A stretch of DNA of 64,000 nucleotides from Acetobacterium sp. (GCF_030652775.1 NZ_JAUSPS010000097.1:106026-170025); one strand, 5' to 3'. Counted from the stretch's first letter, positions 19,488 to 27,478 are shown. The notes: generated by a model not told the origin, from the letters alone. Translations and numbers: made by a program.

Positions 19488-19648
19488 CAATTACGCCCGG
19501 TGTAGTGCGCAATTTTTTCGAGATTTTGATCAGCCCTCGTTTATTCTGGCTGTCAACAGGTATAATAAAACCACCAGAACGCAAGCAGCCTATTTTTGTT
19601 TATCCGTTTCATAATCACCCGATCCCCAATTTATCACCGGAGGTAGAA

Positions 19649-20746
19649 ATGATTTTATATGGACTCAATCCCAATCAAATGATCCCTACAGCCCAGGCTC
19701 TGCGGCAAAAAGGCAAAGCCGCCCGGGCCGTTGTTACTTTTGTAAACCAGGGTACCTTTAATCCGGTTAACCGGGATGTCAATACCATGATCGACGAGCA
19801 GAACCGCACCCGGCTGCCCGAACTCATCGACCTGCGGCGGGAACGGATGGCGGTATCACCCTTCACCTTTTACCGCGGCACCGCGCTGATCATGGCCCAT
19901 GACCTGTCCCACCAGGCGATCACCGGGGCGCCGCTGATTATCTGCGGCGATGCCCATATCAACAACTTCGGACTGTACGCCTCCCCCGAACGGCGGCTGG
20001 CTTTTGACCTCAACGATTTTGACGAAGCCGCCCCCGGCCCCTGGGAATGGGATCTGAAACGGCTCATCACCAGCATTTTCCTCTGTGGCGAAGACCTGGG
20101 ACTGAGCGATACTCAAGTCAAGGAAGCCGCCATCAAAGCCGCCCTGGCCGGTGATGTTGAAGCGGCCTTTGAAGCTTATAAACAAACCGTCCGCGCGGAT
20201 ATCGCCCTGCTGCTGTCTCAGCATCTTTTAACTGACGTGGCGAGGCGGGTTGTCGGCGTCGGCAGTGTCGGCACCCGATGCTATCTGCTGGTGTTAACCT
20301 GTGAAAACGCCAGCCATCTGGTGCTCCAGATCAAAGAGGCATCCCCTTCGGTGGTGTCCCGCTATAATCCCATTGTCGGCTCACCACTGGGTAAACTGAA
20401 CCCCGAACAAAACAACGGCCTGCGGGTCACCACCTATCAGCAGATTCTGCAGGCCTACTCGGATCCTTTTCTGGGGCACTTTCAGGCCAACGGCCGGGAT
20501 TTTTACGTCCGTCAATTCCGGGATATGAAGGGCTCCTTTGAAATGAATGAACTGACCAACCAGGGCTTTCTCGACTACGTCGAAGGCTGCGGCCTGATGT
20601 TGGCCCGGGCCCACGCTCAAAGCCCCAACGCCAACTACGTCGCCGGCTACATGGGCAAGTCTGACAACTTCGAAAAGGCCATTGTTAAGTGGTGCTATGG
20701 CTATTCCCGCCAGGTTTATAGGGATTATGAGAATTTTGTCAGGTAG
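19649..20746 (+). CDS. DUF2252 family protein
   Basis: A 365-residue protein. The diagnostic segment ICGDAHINNFGLYASPERR followed by FDLNDFDEAAPGPWEWDLKR identifies DUF2252, whose members look like a kinase-related fold with a catalytic-loop-like GDxHxxNFG; the function is unknown. The start is set at 19649, where GGAGG lies five bases upstream; the frame upstream to 19439 covers the promoter region. It is divergent from the FAD/N-ATPase operon. Its codon use is rich in GC third positions, more so than the surrounding genes, which may hint at transfer. Confidence 0.85.
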   Translation: MILYGLNPNQMIPTAQALRQKGKAARAVVTFVNQGTFNPVNRDVNTMIDEQNRTRLPELIDLRRERMAVSPFTFYRGTALIMAHDLSHQAITGAPLIICGDAHINNFGLYASPERRLAFDLNDFDEAAPGPWEWDLKRLITSIFLCGEDLGLSDTQVKEAAIKAALAGDVEAAFEAYKQTVRADIALLLSQHLLTDVARRVVGVGSVGTRCYLLVLTCENASHLVLQIKEASPSVVSRYNPIVGSPLGKLNPEQNNGLRVTTYQQILQAYSDPFLGHFQANGRDFYVRQFRDMKGSFEMNELTNQGFLDYVEGCGLMLARAHAQSPNANYVAGYMGKSDNFEKAIVKWCYGYSRQVYRDYENFVR

Positions 20747-21052
20747 CCCCAGGTATCCTAGCACTCATTAAAAAAACCGGATCTTGCGGATTGATCACGG
20801 CATCTTGCTTACCGTAAAACAAATCAGGAAACGACCTGAAAAACGGTCATTTCACTTTTGCTATTCTGACTTTTCCTTTAATCCATTCAAGTTAAGCTAA
20901 TATGATTGGACACCCATCTGGAAATAAGATAAACTACAGCTATAAATTTGACTACTTGAAGGATCGCCTACCCCGTCCACCTGTATTTTAAAATTAAAGA
21001 TATCTTCTATCTTGACGATTCCAGAAGAAGATGAACAGAAGGAGAAATCGCT
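20747..21052. other. intergenic leader of the sigma-54 activator
   Basis: About 300 bases upstream of the V4R regulator. There is no clear promoter pair, no hairpin with a T run and no additional ORF with a ribosome site. Confidence 0.4.
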
Positions 21053-22981
21053 ATGTATAATGGTATTGTTGACTATGAACGGTATAACCAAGTCGAAAAG
21101 AACCTGAAAAATGTATTGAATTTAGCCAACGCCGATCATTATTCAAAGGCCGTTGAGGAAGAAATTTATTATCATACCGCAAAAAACATTGGCAGCCGAC
21201 TCAATGTTACTGATTACAACAGTTTATCGGCAAAAATAATGGAATTGGGGATCGGCGAAATCGTCATCACCGATATGACAGACGATAAGATAATCTTTCG
21301 GTTATTTGACTGCTTTACCTGCTCTGATATGAAACATCTTGGCAAACCGATCTGCTTTTTCGAGGCGGGTATCCTGGCGGGAGCTGTCTCGAATATTCGC
21401 AAACAGAACATGGATGCCAACGAAGTGAAATGCAATGCCCTGGGCGATGATTTTTGCGAATTCGAAGTTACGAGAGGAATTCCCGACAAAATCGATGACA
21501 CTGCTGAAAAAAAAGATGATCAAGATAATATAAATCTGCTGTTTTTAACCATTAACTCATTAACTTTAGCTAAAATCAACAATCAGATACAATCCCAAAG
21601 TCAGCGTTCAGAAGAAACTAACCATAAACTGAACGAAGCCCTGAAGAATGCTCTGGAATTGAACAATTTCAATCAACATATTTTCGATAGTATCCCCAAT
21701 TATGTTGCCGTGATTGACAGTAACGGTTCTGTGATCCGAATTAATGAAAAGTATCGCGAAACCCTCGCTGCTGCTTTTATCGGCGAGACCAGTATCACTG
21801 ATTTAAAATGGGAATCAAAATTTGCCGAAGTCCTGGAAACCGGGAAACCGGCTATCTGGCAGCAGCTGATTTACGGTGCTGAACACATTATCTTTGAAAG
21901 CCCGATTATCGAATCAAATACTGTTTTAAGACAGGTCATCCCATTAGAATCTGAATTCGTTAAACAACTGCTGGATAAGATACCTGACGCAGAACCTGAA
22001 GTGATGCCCCGTAAAAAGCGAACCATTAAACAGGAAAGTCTATGTGATAAAAATATTATTGTTGACAGTCCTGCGATGAAAGAGCTCGTTCATTATATCA
22101 AAAAAATATCAAGAACCGATGCTTCCATCTTAATACGTGGTGAAAGTGGAACCGGAAAGACCCTCTTTGCTAAACAGATTCACCAGGAAAGTCGCCGCAG
22201 TCAACACCCCTTTGTTTATATTGACTGTACCACCATTCCCAAGAATTTTTTTGAAACTGAGCTGTTTGGATATGAACCAGGATGCTTTACTGGTGCGAAT
22301 AAGAGTGGAAAAATCGGCAAACTGGAAATGGCCCAGGGTGGCACCGTTTTTCTGGATGAAATTGGGGAAATCCCCATCGAGATCCAATCAAAATTGCTGC
22401 GCTTCCTCCAGGAAAAACAATTTGAAAAATTGGGTTCAGTGGTAACCCGAAGTGTCGATGTCCGAATCATTGCCGCAACCAATCAGCCGCTTGAAACGCT
22501 GATCCGGGAAGGCTTATTCAGAAAAGATCTGTACTACCGGTTAAATGTTATTAATGTGATGATGCCATCACTGAAAGAAAGACGTTCCGAAATACCTGGC
22601 CTAATCGATAAAGTGCTCCTTGAAATCAGTGCCGAAACCGGATCGGAACCAAAAACCATTGATTCTACCGGGATAAAACACTTAATCCAATATAATTGGC
22701 CTGGCAATATCCGCGAGCTGGAAAACCTGATCAGGCGTCTTTTCTTCCTGGCCGATGAAAATGTCATTGGTGAGGATATTATTTTAAAAGAACTCACTGC
22801 TGCCGATGGTCTCAATCGCTATGAAAGAGCCCCACTGGCAAGGGAAACCAATCTCAATGAAAAAGACCTGATCCTCAAAGTGATCAAGGACTGCAATAAC
22901 AATAAATCTGATGCCGCCCTTAGACTGGGTTTTACCCGGCAGACCCTCTATAATAAAATTAAAAAGTATCAGCTGCTATAA
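21053..22981 (+). CDS. sigma-54-dependent activator with V4R and PAS sensor domains
   Basis: A 642-residue enhancer-binding protein. Residues 1-140 are a V4R (4-vinyl reductase-like) sensor with Cys87, Cys90, Cys101, Cys127 and Cys135, including FFEAGILAGAVSN and KCNALGDDFCEFEV. A helical linker and a PAS-like domain (about 206-300) follow. The AAA+ domain has Walker A GESGTGKT (363-370), Walker B TVFLDEIG (431-438) and a sigma-54-contacting loop GCFTGA (410-415), where the consensus is GAFTGA. The C-terminal Fis-type helix-turn-helix is about 605-640. AAGGAG precedes the ATG. It is immediately followed by repeats and a -24/-12 promoter for cooF-cooS, so it very likely activates that operon. 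The ligand is unknown; CO, a metal or redox state are possible. Confidence 0.88.
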   Translation: MYNGIVDYERYNQVEKNLKNVLNLANADHYSKAVEEEIYYHTAKNIGSRLNVTDYNSLSAKIMELGIGEIVITDMTDDKIIFRLFDCFTCSDMKHLGKPICFFEAGILAGAVSNIRKQNMDANEVKCNALGDDFCEFEVTRGIPDKIDDTAEKKDDQDNINLLFLTINSLTLAKINNQIQSQSQRSEETNHKLNEALKNALELNNFNQHIFDSIPNYVAVIDSNGSVIRINEKYRETLAAAFIGETSITDLKWESKFAEVLETGKPAIWQQLIYGAEHIIFESPIIESNTVLRQVIPLESEFVKQLLDKIPDAEPEVMPRKKRTIKQESLCDKNIIVDSPAMKELVHYIKKISRTDASILIRGESGTGKTLFAKQIHQESRRSQHPFVYIDCTTIPKNFFETELFGYEPGCFTGANKSGKIGKLEMAQGGTVFLDEIGEIPIEIQSKLLRFLQEKQFEKLGSVVTRSVDVRIIAATNQPLETLIREGLFRKDLYYRLNVINVMMPSLKERRSEIPGLIDKVLLEISAETGSEPKTIDSTGIKHLIQYNWPGNIRELENLIRRLFFLADENVIGEDIILKELTAADGLNRYERAPLARETNLNEKDLILKVIKDCNNNKSDAALRLGFTRQTLYNKIKKYQLL

Positions 22982-22997
22982 TCAACAGCAATGGGCA

Positions 22998-23045
22998 GTG
23001 TCAAAAGTGTAAACCTTTACTTGACACCTTTGTATATTTGACACT
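22998..23045 (+). promoter_or_regulatory. repeated GTGTCAA/TTGACAC upstream activating sites
   Basis: GTGTCAA at 22998-23004 is inverted relative to TTGACAC at 23021-23027, and a second TTGACAC is at 23039-23045. An additional AAGTGTAAA/TTTAC half-palindrome lies inside. They are 75-120 bases upstream of the -24 element, the usual distance for enhancer sites of sigma-54 activators. Binding by the adjacent regulator is inferred. Confidence 0.6.
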
Positions 23046-23066
23046 TTTCAAACCTAATAATTTATT

Positions 23067-23120
23067 AAAAAAACACATTAACCCACCTAGTTTAACCATA
23101 GGTGGGTTGGTGTGTTTTTT
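23067..23120 (+). terminator. hairpin terminator between regulator and coo promoter
   Basis: ATTAACCCACCTA (to 23089) pairs with TAGGTGGGTTGGT (from 23099), flanked by an A run on the left and TTTTTT at 23115-23120. It would stop read-through from the activator gene. The flanking A and T runs allow it to work in either direction. The T run abuts the -24 box directly. Confidence 0.75.
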
Positions 23121-23135
23121 TGGCACGATATTTGC
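23121..23135 (+). promoter_or_regulatory. sigma-54 (-24/-12) promoter of cooFS
   Basis: TGGCACGATATTTGC matches the consensus TGGCAC-N5-TTGC at every defined position, with GG and GC elements at correct spacing. It is 55 bases upstream of the cooF ATG. The sigma-54 activator is encoded directly upstream. Confidence 0.92.
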
Positions 23136-23189
23136 GTTGACTATAGAATGACCACATTTTTTAATTGAAATTTGAAAGGCGGTGAAAAT

Positions 23190-23657
23190 ATGTGCATACC
23201 AAAAGAATCGAAATTCCTGGCGGTGGATGCATCCCAATGTATGGGGTGTCGAAACTGTGAATTAGCCTGTTGTACCCGAAAGGTAGAGCATTATGGTAAT
23301 GAAGCTAAGCCTGGTGATATTAGGATTATGCCAAATATTATTATTGGGCACGATGGCAACGGAAGCAAACCTGCATTTTGCAGACACTGTAGCGAAGCAT
23401 TCTGCGAAAAGCTTTGTCCTGTCAATGCGACAATAAAAGTAAATGGCGTTATCTTATTTGATAAGACTAAATGTAATGGTTGCGGTATCTGTGAACAGGC
23501 TTGTCCCTATGGCGTAATCACCATCGGAACATTTAAAATTAATGAAATAACGAAGAAGCTCGCTACTAAATGTGACTTGTGTATCGATCGTCGAATTAAC
23601 GATGAAGAACCAGCCTGTTATGCGGCTTGTCCCACCAAAGCTTTAGCACTTATTTGA
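23190..23657 (+). CDS. cooF: CooF-type four-cluster ferredoxin
   Basis: A 155-residue polyferredoxin. Four cysteine groups are visible: CMGCRNCELACC, FCRHCSEAFCEKLC, CNGCGICEQAC and CDLC with CYAAC. These match the four [4Fe-4S] binding sets of CooF/HycB/DmsB-type electron-transfer subunits. Start at 23190, where AAAGG and GGTG lie just upstream; an in-frame TTG at 23172 is rejected because it precedes the ribosome site. It would accept electrons from CooS and pass them to a hydrogenase, ferredoxin or NAD(P) reductase not present in this window. It is followed by cooS after 52 bases. Confidence 0.92.
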   Translation: MCIPKESKFLAVDASQCMGCRNCELACCTRKVEHYGNEAKPGDIRIMPNIIIGHDGNGSKPAFCRHCSEAFCEKLCPVNATIKVNGVILFDKTKCNGCGICEQACPYGVITIGTFKINEITKKLATKCDLCIDRRINDEEPACYAACPTKALALI

Positions 23658-23709
23658 GTTGTTGTCTCTACCCAGGTTGTACTCAAAATTGAAATGAAGG
23701 AGAAAATTT

Positions 23710-25653
23710 ATGAATGATTGTTATAACTGTTCCGACCAGAGTCTGATTGAAAAAGCTGAAAGCGAAAAAATAGATTTAGTATGGCAACGATACGAAAAGA
23801 TGAAACCCCTGTGTGGCTTTGGTGAACAAGGCATCTGCTGCCGGATTTGCATGAAAGGTCCCTGCCGGATCAACCCCTTTAGTAAAAAACGCAGTGTCGG
23901 TATCTGCGGCGCCTCAGCGGATACTATCGTTGCCAGAAACCTGGTCAGAATGATTGCTTCCGGTACAGCAGCCCACTCGCTTCATGGCAAAGAAGTGGCC
24001 AAAACCTTGATGCATGTCGCTAGGGGCGAGACCGCTATCTATTCGGTCAAAGATGCGATCAAGCTGCGCAGCATTGCTCAAAAGTTAAACATCGAAACCG
24101 ATGGCAATGATTTAATCCCTCTGGCTGGCGTTGTGGCGGCCAGCAGCCTGATGGATTACAGTCGCATGGATGATGAAGAAATCTGTAACTGGCTTAAATA
24201 CACGATTCCCGATGCCAGACTGGAAAAATTAAAAAAACTTGGCATCACCACCAGTAATATTGATGGCTCCATCAGTGATATCATGGCCCGAACTCATGTG
24301 GGAACCGATGCTGATGCGGTAAATATCTTGCTTGCCGGTCTCCGCTGTGCATTGGCCGATTATTCGGGGATGCAGGTTGCGACCAATCTTTCTGACGTTC
24401 TGTTCGGAACCCCGCAACCGGTGGTTAGCCAGGCCAGTCTGGGGGTCCTCCGAAAAGATGCTGTCAATATCGCCATCCATGGTCACAATCCCCTGTTGAG
24501 TGAAATCATCGTCGACGTTGCCTATAAAATGCAGGCGGAAGCTGTCGCAGCCGGCGCCACCTATGGCATCAATATTGTCGGCGTTTGCTGTACCGGCAAT
24601 GAAGTTCTGCTCAGACACGGAATCCCCCTTGCCACAAATTATCTGTCCCAGGAACTGGCAATAATAACCGGTGCTTTAGATGCCATGATTGTTGATGTCC
24701 AATGTATAATGCCATCACTCGCCAAGGTATCTGCTTGCTATCATACCGAGCTCATTACAACCATGCCCGATGCTAAAATTGCCGGTGTAACCCATATTGA
24801 ATTGGGCAGTGGCGACAGTTTGAAAAAGGCTGAATTGATTATCCGAAAAGCAATCGATGCCTATAAGAACAGAGATGATGATCGGCTTTCCATCCCGGCG
24901 GAAAAAAATAAGGTCATCGCCGGTTTCAGTGCCGAAGCCATTATTGATCTGCTGGGTTCAATCAACAGTGAAGATCCGCTAAGCCCGCTGATCGAAAATA
25001 TTGTCAATGGCAAGATCAGAGGCATTGTCCTTTTTGCCGGATGCAACAATGTTAAAGTCAAACAGGATCATAATTTTGTTACCATGGCCCAGAAATTACT
25101 GAAGCATAATATTTTAATCTTGGCAACCGGCTGCGGTGCTGGGGCTTTTGCCAAAAATGCGCTGATGAATTCCGAAGCAACTGAAGCTTATGCCGGTGAC
25201 ACCTTAAAAGAGGTTCTAACCTTTCTGGGCTTTGAAGCCGGTTTAAATGCCCCCTTACCGCCAGTTTTACACATGGGGTCCTGCGTTGACAATGTCCGAA
25301 GCGTTGATCTGGCCGTGGCGATTGCCAATCGTTTGGGCGTCGATTTAAATCAATTGCCTTTGGTGGCCTCAGCACCAGAGCTCATGAGTGAAAAATCAAT
25401 TTCCATCGGATCCTGGGTGGTCACCCTGGGAATTCCTCTTCATGTTGGGCTGGCGCCTCCTGTTACTGGAAGCAGTCTGGTAACCAATGTGTTAACCTCA
25501 GAATTAAAAAATATCGTTGACGGTTACTTCATGGTTGAAGAAGATCCCGAAGAAGCGGCTGACAAAATCATCAGTATCATTGAAGAAAAAAGACTGGGTC
25601 TGAATCTGGACTCCAGTTTGGATTCCGCAAACAATATCGAGGTGCTTTCTTGA
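23710..25653 (+). CDS. cooS: anaerobic Ni carbon monoxide dehydrogenase catalytic subunit
   Basis: A 647-residue monofunctional CODH, which oxidises CO to CO2 or the reverse. The N-terminal cluster B/D region MKPLCGFGEQGICCRICMKG is followed by GPCRI. Cluster C ligands are expected in the segments HGHNP, VCCTGNE, AGCNNVK, TGCGAGAF and HMGSCVDN, all present. The length matches the family. AAGGAG lies seven bases before the ATG. No cooC or cooJ nickel-insertion gene follows; instead a 55-codon cysteine-containing ORF overlaps its stop codon. There is no acetyl-CoA synthase gene nearby, so this is probably an additional CODH, separate from the carbon-fixing CODH/ACS. Confidence 0.95.
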   Translation: MNDCYNCSDQSLIEKAESEKIDLVWQRYEKMKPLCGFGEQGICCRICMKGPCRINPFSKKRSVGICGASADTIVARNLVRMIASGTAAHSLHGKEVAKTLMHVARGETAIYSVKDAIKLRSIAQKLNIETDGNDLIPLAGVVAASSLMDYSRMDDEEICNWLKYTIPDARLEKLKKLGITTSNIDGSISDIMARTHVGTDADAVNILLAGLRCALADYSGMQVATNLSDVLFGTPQPVVSQASLGVLRKDAVNIAIHGHNPLLSEIIVDVAYKMQAEAVAAGATYGINIVGVCCTGNEVLLRHGIPLATNYLSQELAIITGALDAMIVDVQCIMPSLAKVSACYHTELITTMPDAKIAGVTHIELGSGDSLKKAELIIRKAIDAYKNRDDDRLSIPAEKNKVIAGFSAEAIIDLLGSINSEDPLSPLIENIVNGKIRGIVLFAGCNNVKVKQDHNFVTMAQKLLKHNILILATGCGAGAFAKNALMNSEATEAYAGDTLKEVLTFLGFEAGLNAPLPPVLHMGSCVDNVRSVDLAVAIANRLGVDLNQLPLVASAPELMSEKSISIGSWVVTLGIPLHVGLAPPVTGSSLVTNVLTSELKNIVDGYFMVEEDPEEAADKIISIIEEKRLGLNLDSSLDSANNIEVLS

Positions 25654-25817
25654 ATATTTCTAAGGATGATTATAACAAAATTGATAGCTGTCCTGTATGT
25701 GGTCGTAAAATCAAGCCAATAAAAATGGACTATATCAAAAAAAGAATACCGGATATTTCTGAAGAAGAATTACAGTCCCTTAAAATCTGTAGCAGTTGTA
25801 AAAGAAAACAACAATAA
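25650..25817 (+). CDS. 55-residue zinc-ribbon-like protein, translationally coupled to cooS
   Basis: A short ORF starting with TTG, whose last two bases overlap the TGA of cooS. GAGGTG lies about six bases upstream of the TTG. The product contains two pairs of cysteines, CPVCG at residues 14-18 and CSSC at 47-50, separated by a charged helix (YIKKRIPDISEEELQSLKIC), a typical small zinc-ribbon or rubredoxin-like arrangement. It is the last gene before the terminator at 25864-25895. It may be a CODH accessory or metal-handling protein; I recognise no named family. Confidence 0.65.
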   Translation: MNISKDDYNKIDSCPVCGRKIKPIKMDYIKKRIPDISEEELQSLKICSSCKRKQQ

Positions 25818-25863
25818 TCCAGGTAAAAAACGCACCCTATATCATTATAGAAGTTAAAAAATG

Positions 25864-25895
25864 CCGTGGCCTATCAGTTCATGATCAGGCCACGG
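25864..25895 (+). terminator. terminator hairpin of the coo operon
   Basis: CCGTGGCCT (25864-25872) pairs with AGGCCACGG (25887-25895), with further ATCA/TGAT pairing inside. It is followed by a T-rich stretch without a perfect T run. Confidence 0.65.
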
Positions 25896-25959
25896 ATTTC
25901 CTCAATTTTATTCTGTTTTACCGGTTATCTAGAATTCTGCAGTTTACTTTTAGATTCAT

Positions 25960-26952
25960 TTAAAATCCCAGCAGATCCAGCACCTTGTCATCGACATGGC
26001 GGTTCTTGCCAACAAAGGGATAATTATGAATATGCAGGGCCGGGTTGAAGTTCAGTTCGATGATGCTGTAATTGTTGTCAGTGGGGGGTTCTTGAATATC
26101 ATGGATAATGATATCCGCGCCACAGATTTTGGCGCCCACCGCTTGCGCAGCTTTAACAGCAATGGCTTTGTACGCAGCGATGATCTCATCGGTAAAATCA
26201 AGGCTGTCACCGCCGGTACTGATGTTGGAATTTTCCCGCAGATAGACGGTTTCGCCAGGGCCGGGAATGGTCTCGATCGATTTAGACTGCTCGCTGAGAA
26301 AGGCAATTTCAGTGTGGTCCAACCGCAGCTTCTCCAATGGTGTGACATAGCCCTTACCCCGCAGCGGATTCAGGTTTTTCTCAGCTACCAGTGCTTCGAT
26401 GGTATGCACCCCATCGCCCACCACATTGGCCGGAACCCGATGAAGAATCCCCACTACCTCATCGCCGATAACCAGAAAGCGATACTCCTTGCCGGGTATG
26501 AATTCTTCAATCAGCACCGCGGTATCATGAGTGAAAGCCTGGATTACTGCCATCTGGTAGCAACTTTCACACTGGAGATTCTTATGAATCACAATCCCCA
26601 GCCCAAAGTTCGAGGATTTGGGCTTCACCACAATATCTTTGCCCCGAAATTCTTCATAATACACCATCGCTTCGGCTGCCGATTTGACCTTAATCCCGGC
26701 CGGCACGTTGATGCCCTTTTCACGCAACACCAGCTTGGTGACTTCTTTATTCTCCATAATCAGCGGTGCGATATAGGTGTCGGCTGATGTCCGGGTCGCC
26801 TGTTTGACATACTCTATTTTATCGCCTTTTTTAAGCCGGATAAAATTGTCTTCAGCATCCAGGATCTCAACCGCAATCCCTCTGTGCTCGGCCGCATTAA
26901 TCAGCATCGCCGTTGACAATTCCAGTTTTTTATCATTTTTTTCAAACATCAC
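25960..26952 (-). CDS. ATP-grasp protein related to the GshAB/cyanophycin synthetase ligase domain
   Basis: A 330-residue stand-alone ATP-grasp enzyme. The ATP-binding segments GKDIVVKPKSSNFGLGIVIH, LIEEFIPGKEYRFLVIGDEVV and the metal-binding IIELNFNPALHIHNYP are visible. These resemble the C-terminal glutathione-synthetase half of bifunctional GshAB (GshF) and of cyanophycin synthetase. The N-terminal gamma-glutamylcysteine ligase half (about 450 residues) is absent, and no gshA lies nearby. A short N-terminal helical segment (LELSTAMLINAAEHRGIAVEIL) is retained. It could ligate an amino acid to a gamma-glutamyl or other peptide; the substrate is unknown. It is monocistronic. Confidence 0.75.
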   Translation of the reverse strand: MMFEKNDKKLELSTAMLINAAEHRGIAVEILDAEDNFIRLKKGDKIEYVKQATRTSADTYIAPLIMENKEVTKLVLREKGINVPAGIKVKSAAEAMVYYEEFRGKDIVVKPKSSNFGLGIVIHKNLQCESCYQMAVIQAFTHDTAVLIEEFIPGKEYRFLVIGDEVVGILHRVPANVVGDGVHTIEALVAEKNLNPLRGKGYVTPLEKLRLDHTEIAFLSEQSKSIETIPGPGETVYLRENSNISTGGDSLDFTDEIIAAYKAIAVKAAQAVGAKICGADIIIHDIQEPPTDNNYSIIELNFNPALHIHNYPFVGKNRHVDDKVLDLLGF

Positions 26953-27060
26953 TCTTCTCCCTTTTTATCGCCGCAGCTCTGGCTATAAAGTCTTGATTCT
27001 TTATTATAGCAGTTTTAACGATTGATAACAGTCTGTTTTGAATAAAGTATCCAATTTTTG

Positions 27061-27089
27061 TTGACATTTTTGCAACATCAGTATAGAAT
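27061..27089 (+). promoter_or_regulatory. sigma-A promoter of a structured RNA
   Basis: TTGACA (27061-27066) and TAGAAT (27084-27089) are 17 bases apart. Transcription should begin near 27096, close to the 5' strand of the closing helix of the RNA. Confidence 0.75.
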
Positions 27090-27090
27090 T

Positions 27091-27366
27091 AGCTTGTGAA
27101 TTATTTAACTAAATAGAAAGATAGCTCCGAGCCTTGATTACCTAAAGCATTGCTATGGGATCAGGCCGATAGGGTGTAGATGGAAACGTTTGCGCCTCCA
27201 CGTTGGGAAGGGGTTAATTCTTCAAATCACAAAGCAATATTCTGATTTATTTAGCATACTTGTTTTGATTTGGTATGCTTTATTCTATTTCAGTATGCTT
27301 ATTTTGCTTCGGCTTGCTATGATTTGATTGCGTTAATTTAAGAAGACCAACTGGTCTTCTTTTTAT
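27091..27366 (+). ncRNA. structured RNA of unassigned class, possibly raiA-type
   Basis: A promoter-to-terminator unit of about 270 bases without an ORF. AGCTTGTGA (27091-27099) pairs with TCACAAAGC (27227-27235), and TTAAC with GTTAA just inside, closing a multibranch core. Inside are a hairpin GCCTTGAT/GATCAGGC and another formed by GGGTGTAGA and TTTGCGCCTC. A CATAC/GTATG hairpin with two alternative 3' partners follows (27253-27299). The core sequence reminds me of the raiA-motif RNA found in clostridia, but I cannot confirm the match. It does not resemble tmRNA, SRP or RNase P RNA. It lies 180 bases upstream of an FNT channel gene. Confidence 0.6.
27341..27366 (+). terminator. terminator of the structured RNA
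   Basis: AGAAGACCA (27341-27349) pairs with TGGTCTTCT (27352-27360), followed by TTTTATTTTT. Confidence 0.85.
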
Positions 27367-27442
27367 TTTTGTTTTAATGATTCCGGGGGAAGTGGCTTCC
27401 CCGACTTGTTATGCACCATCAGATGAAAGGAGGTTTCAATTA

Positions 27443-27478
27443 ATGGACTCAATCACATTAGCATCAGACTCTTCTTAA
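27443..27478 (+). CDS. possible 11-codon leader peptide
   Basis: A perfect AAAGGAGGT lies eight bases before an ATG encoding MDSITLASDSS and a TAA. Four of the eleven residues are serine. It ends 67 bases upstream of the FNT channel start and after the terminator of the structured RNA. It may be a leader peptide that controls translation, or a remnant of a longer gene. Expression is not shown. Confidence 0.35.
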   Translation: MDSITLASDSS

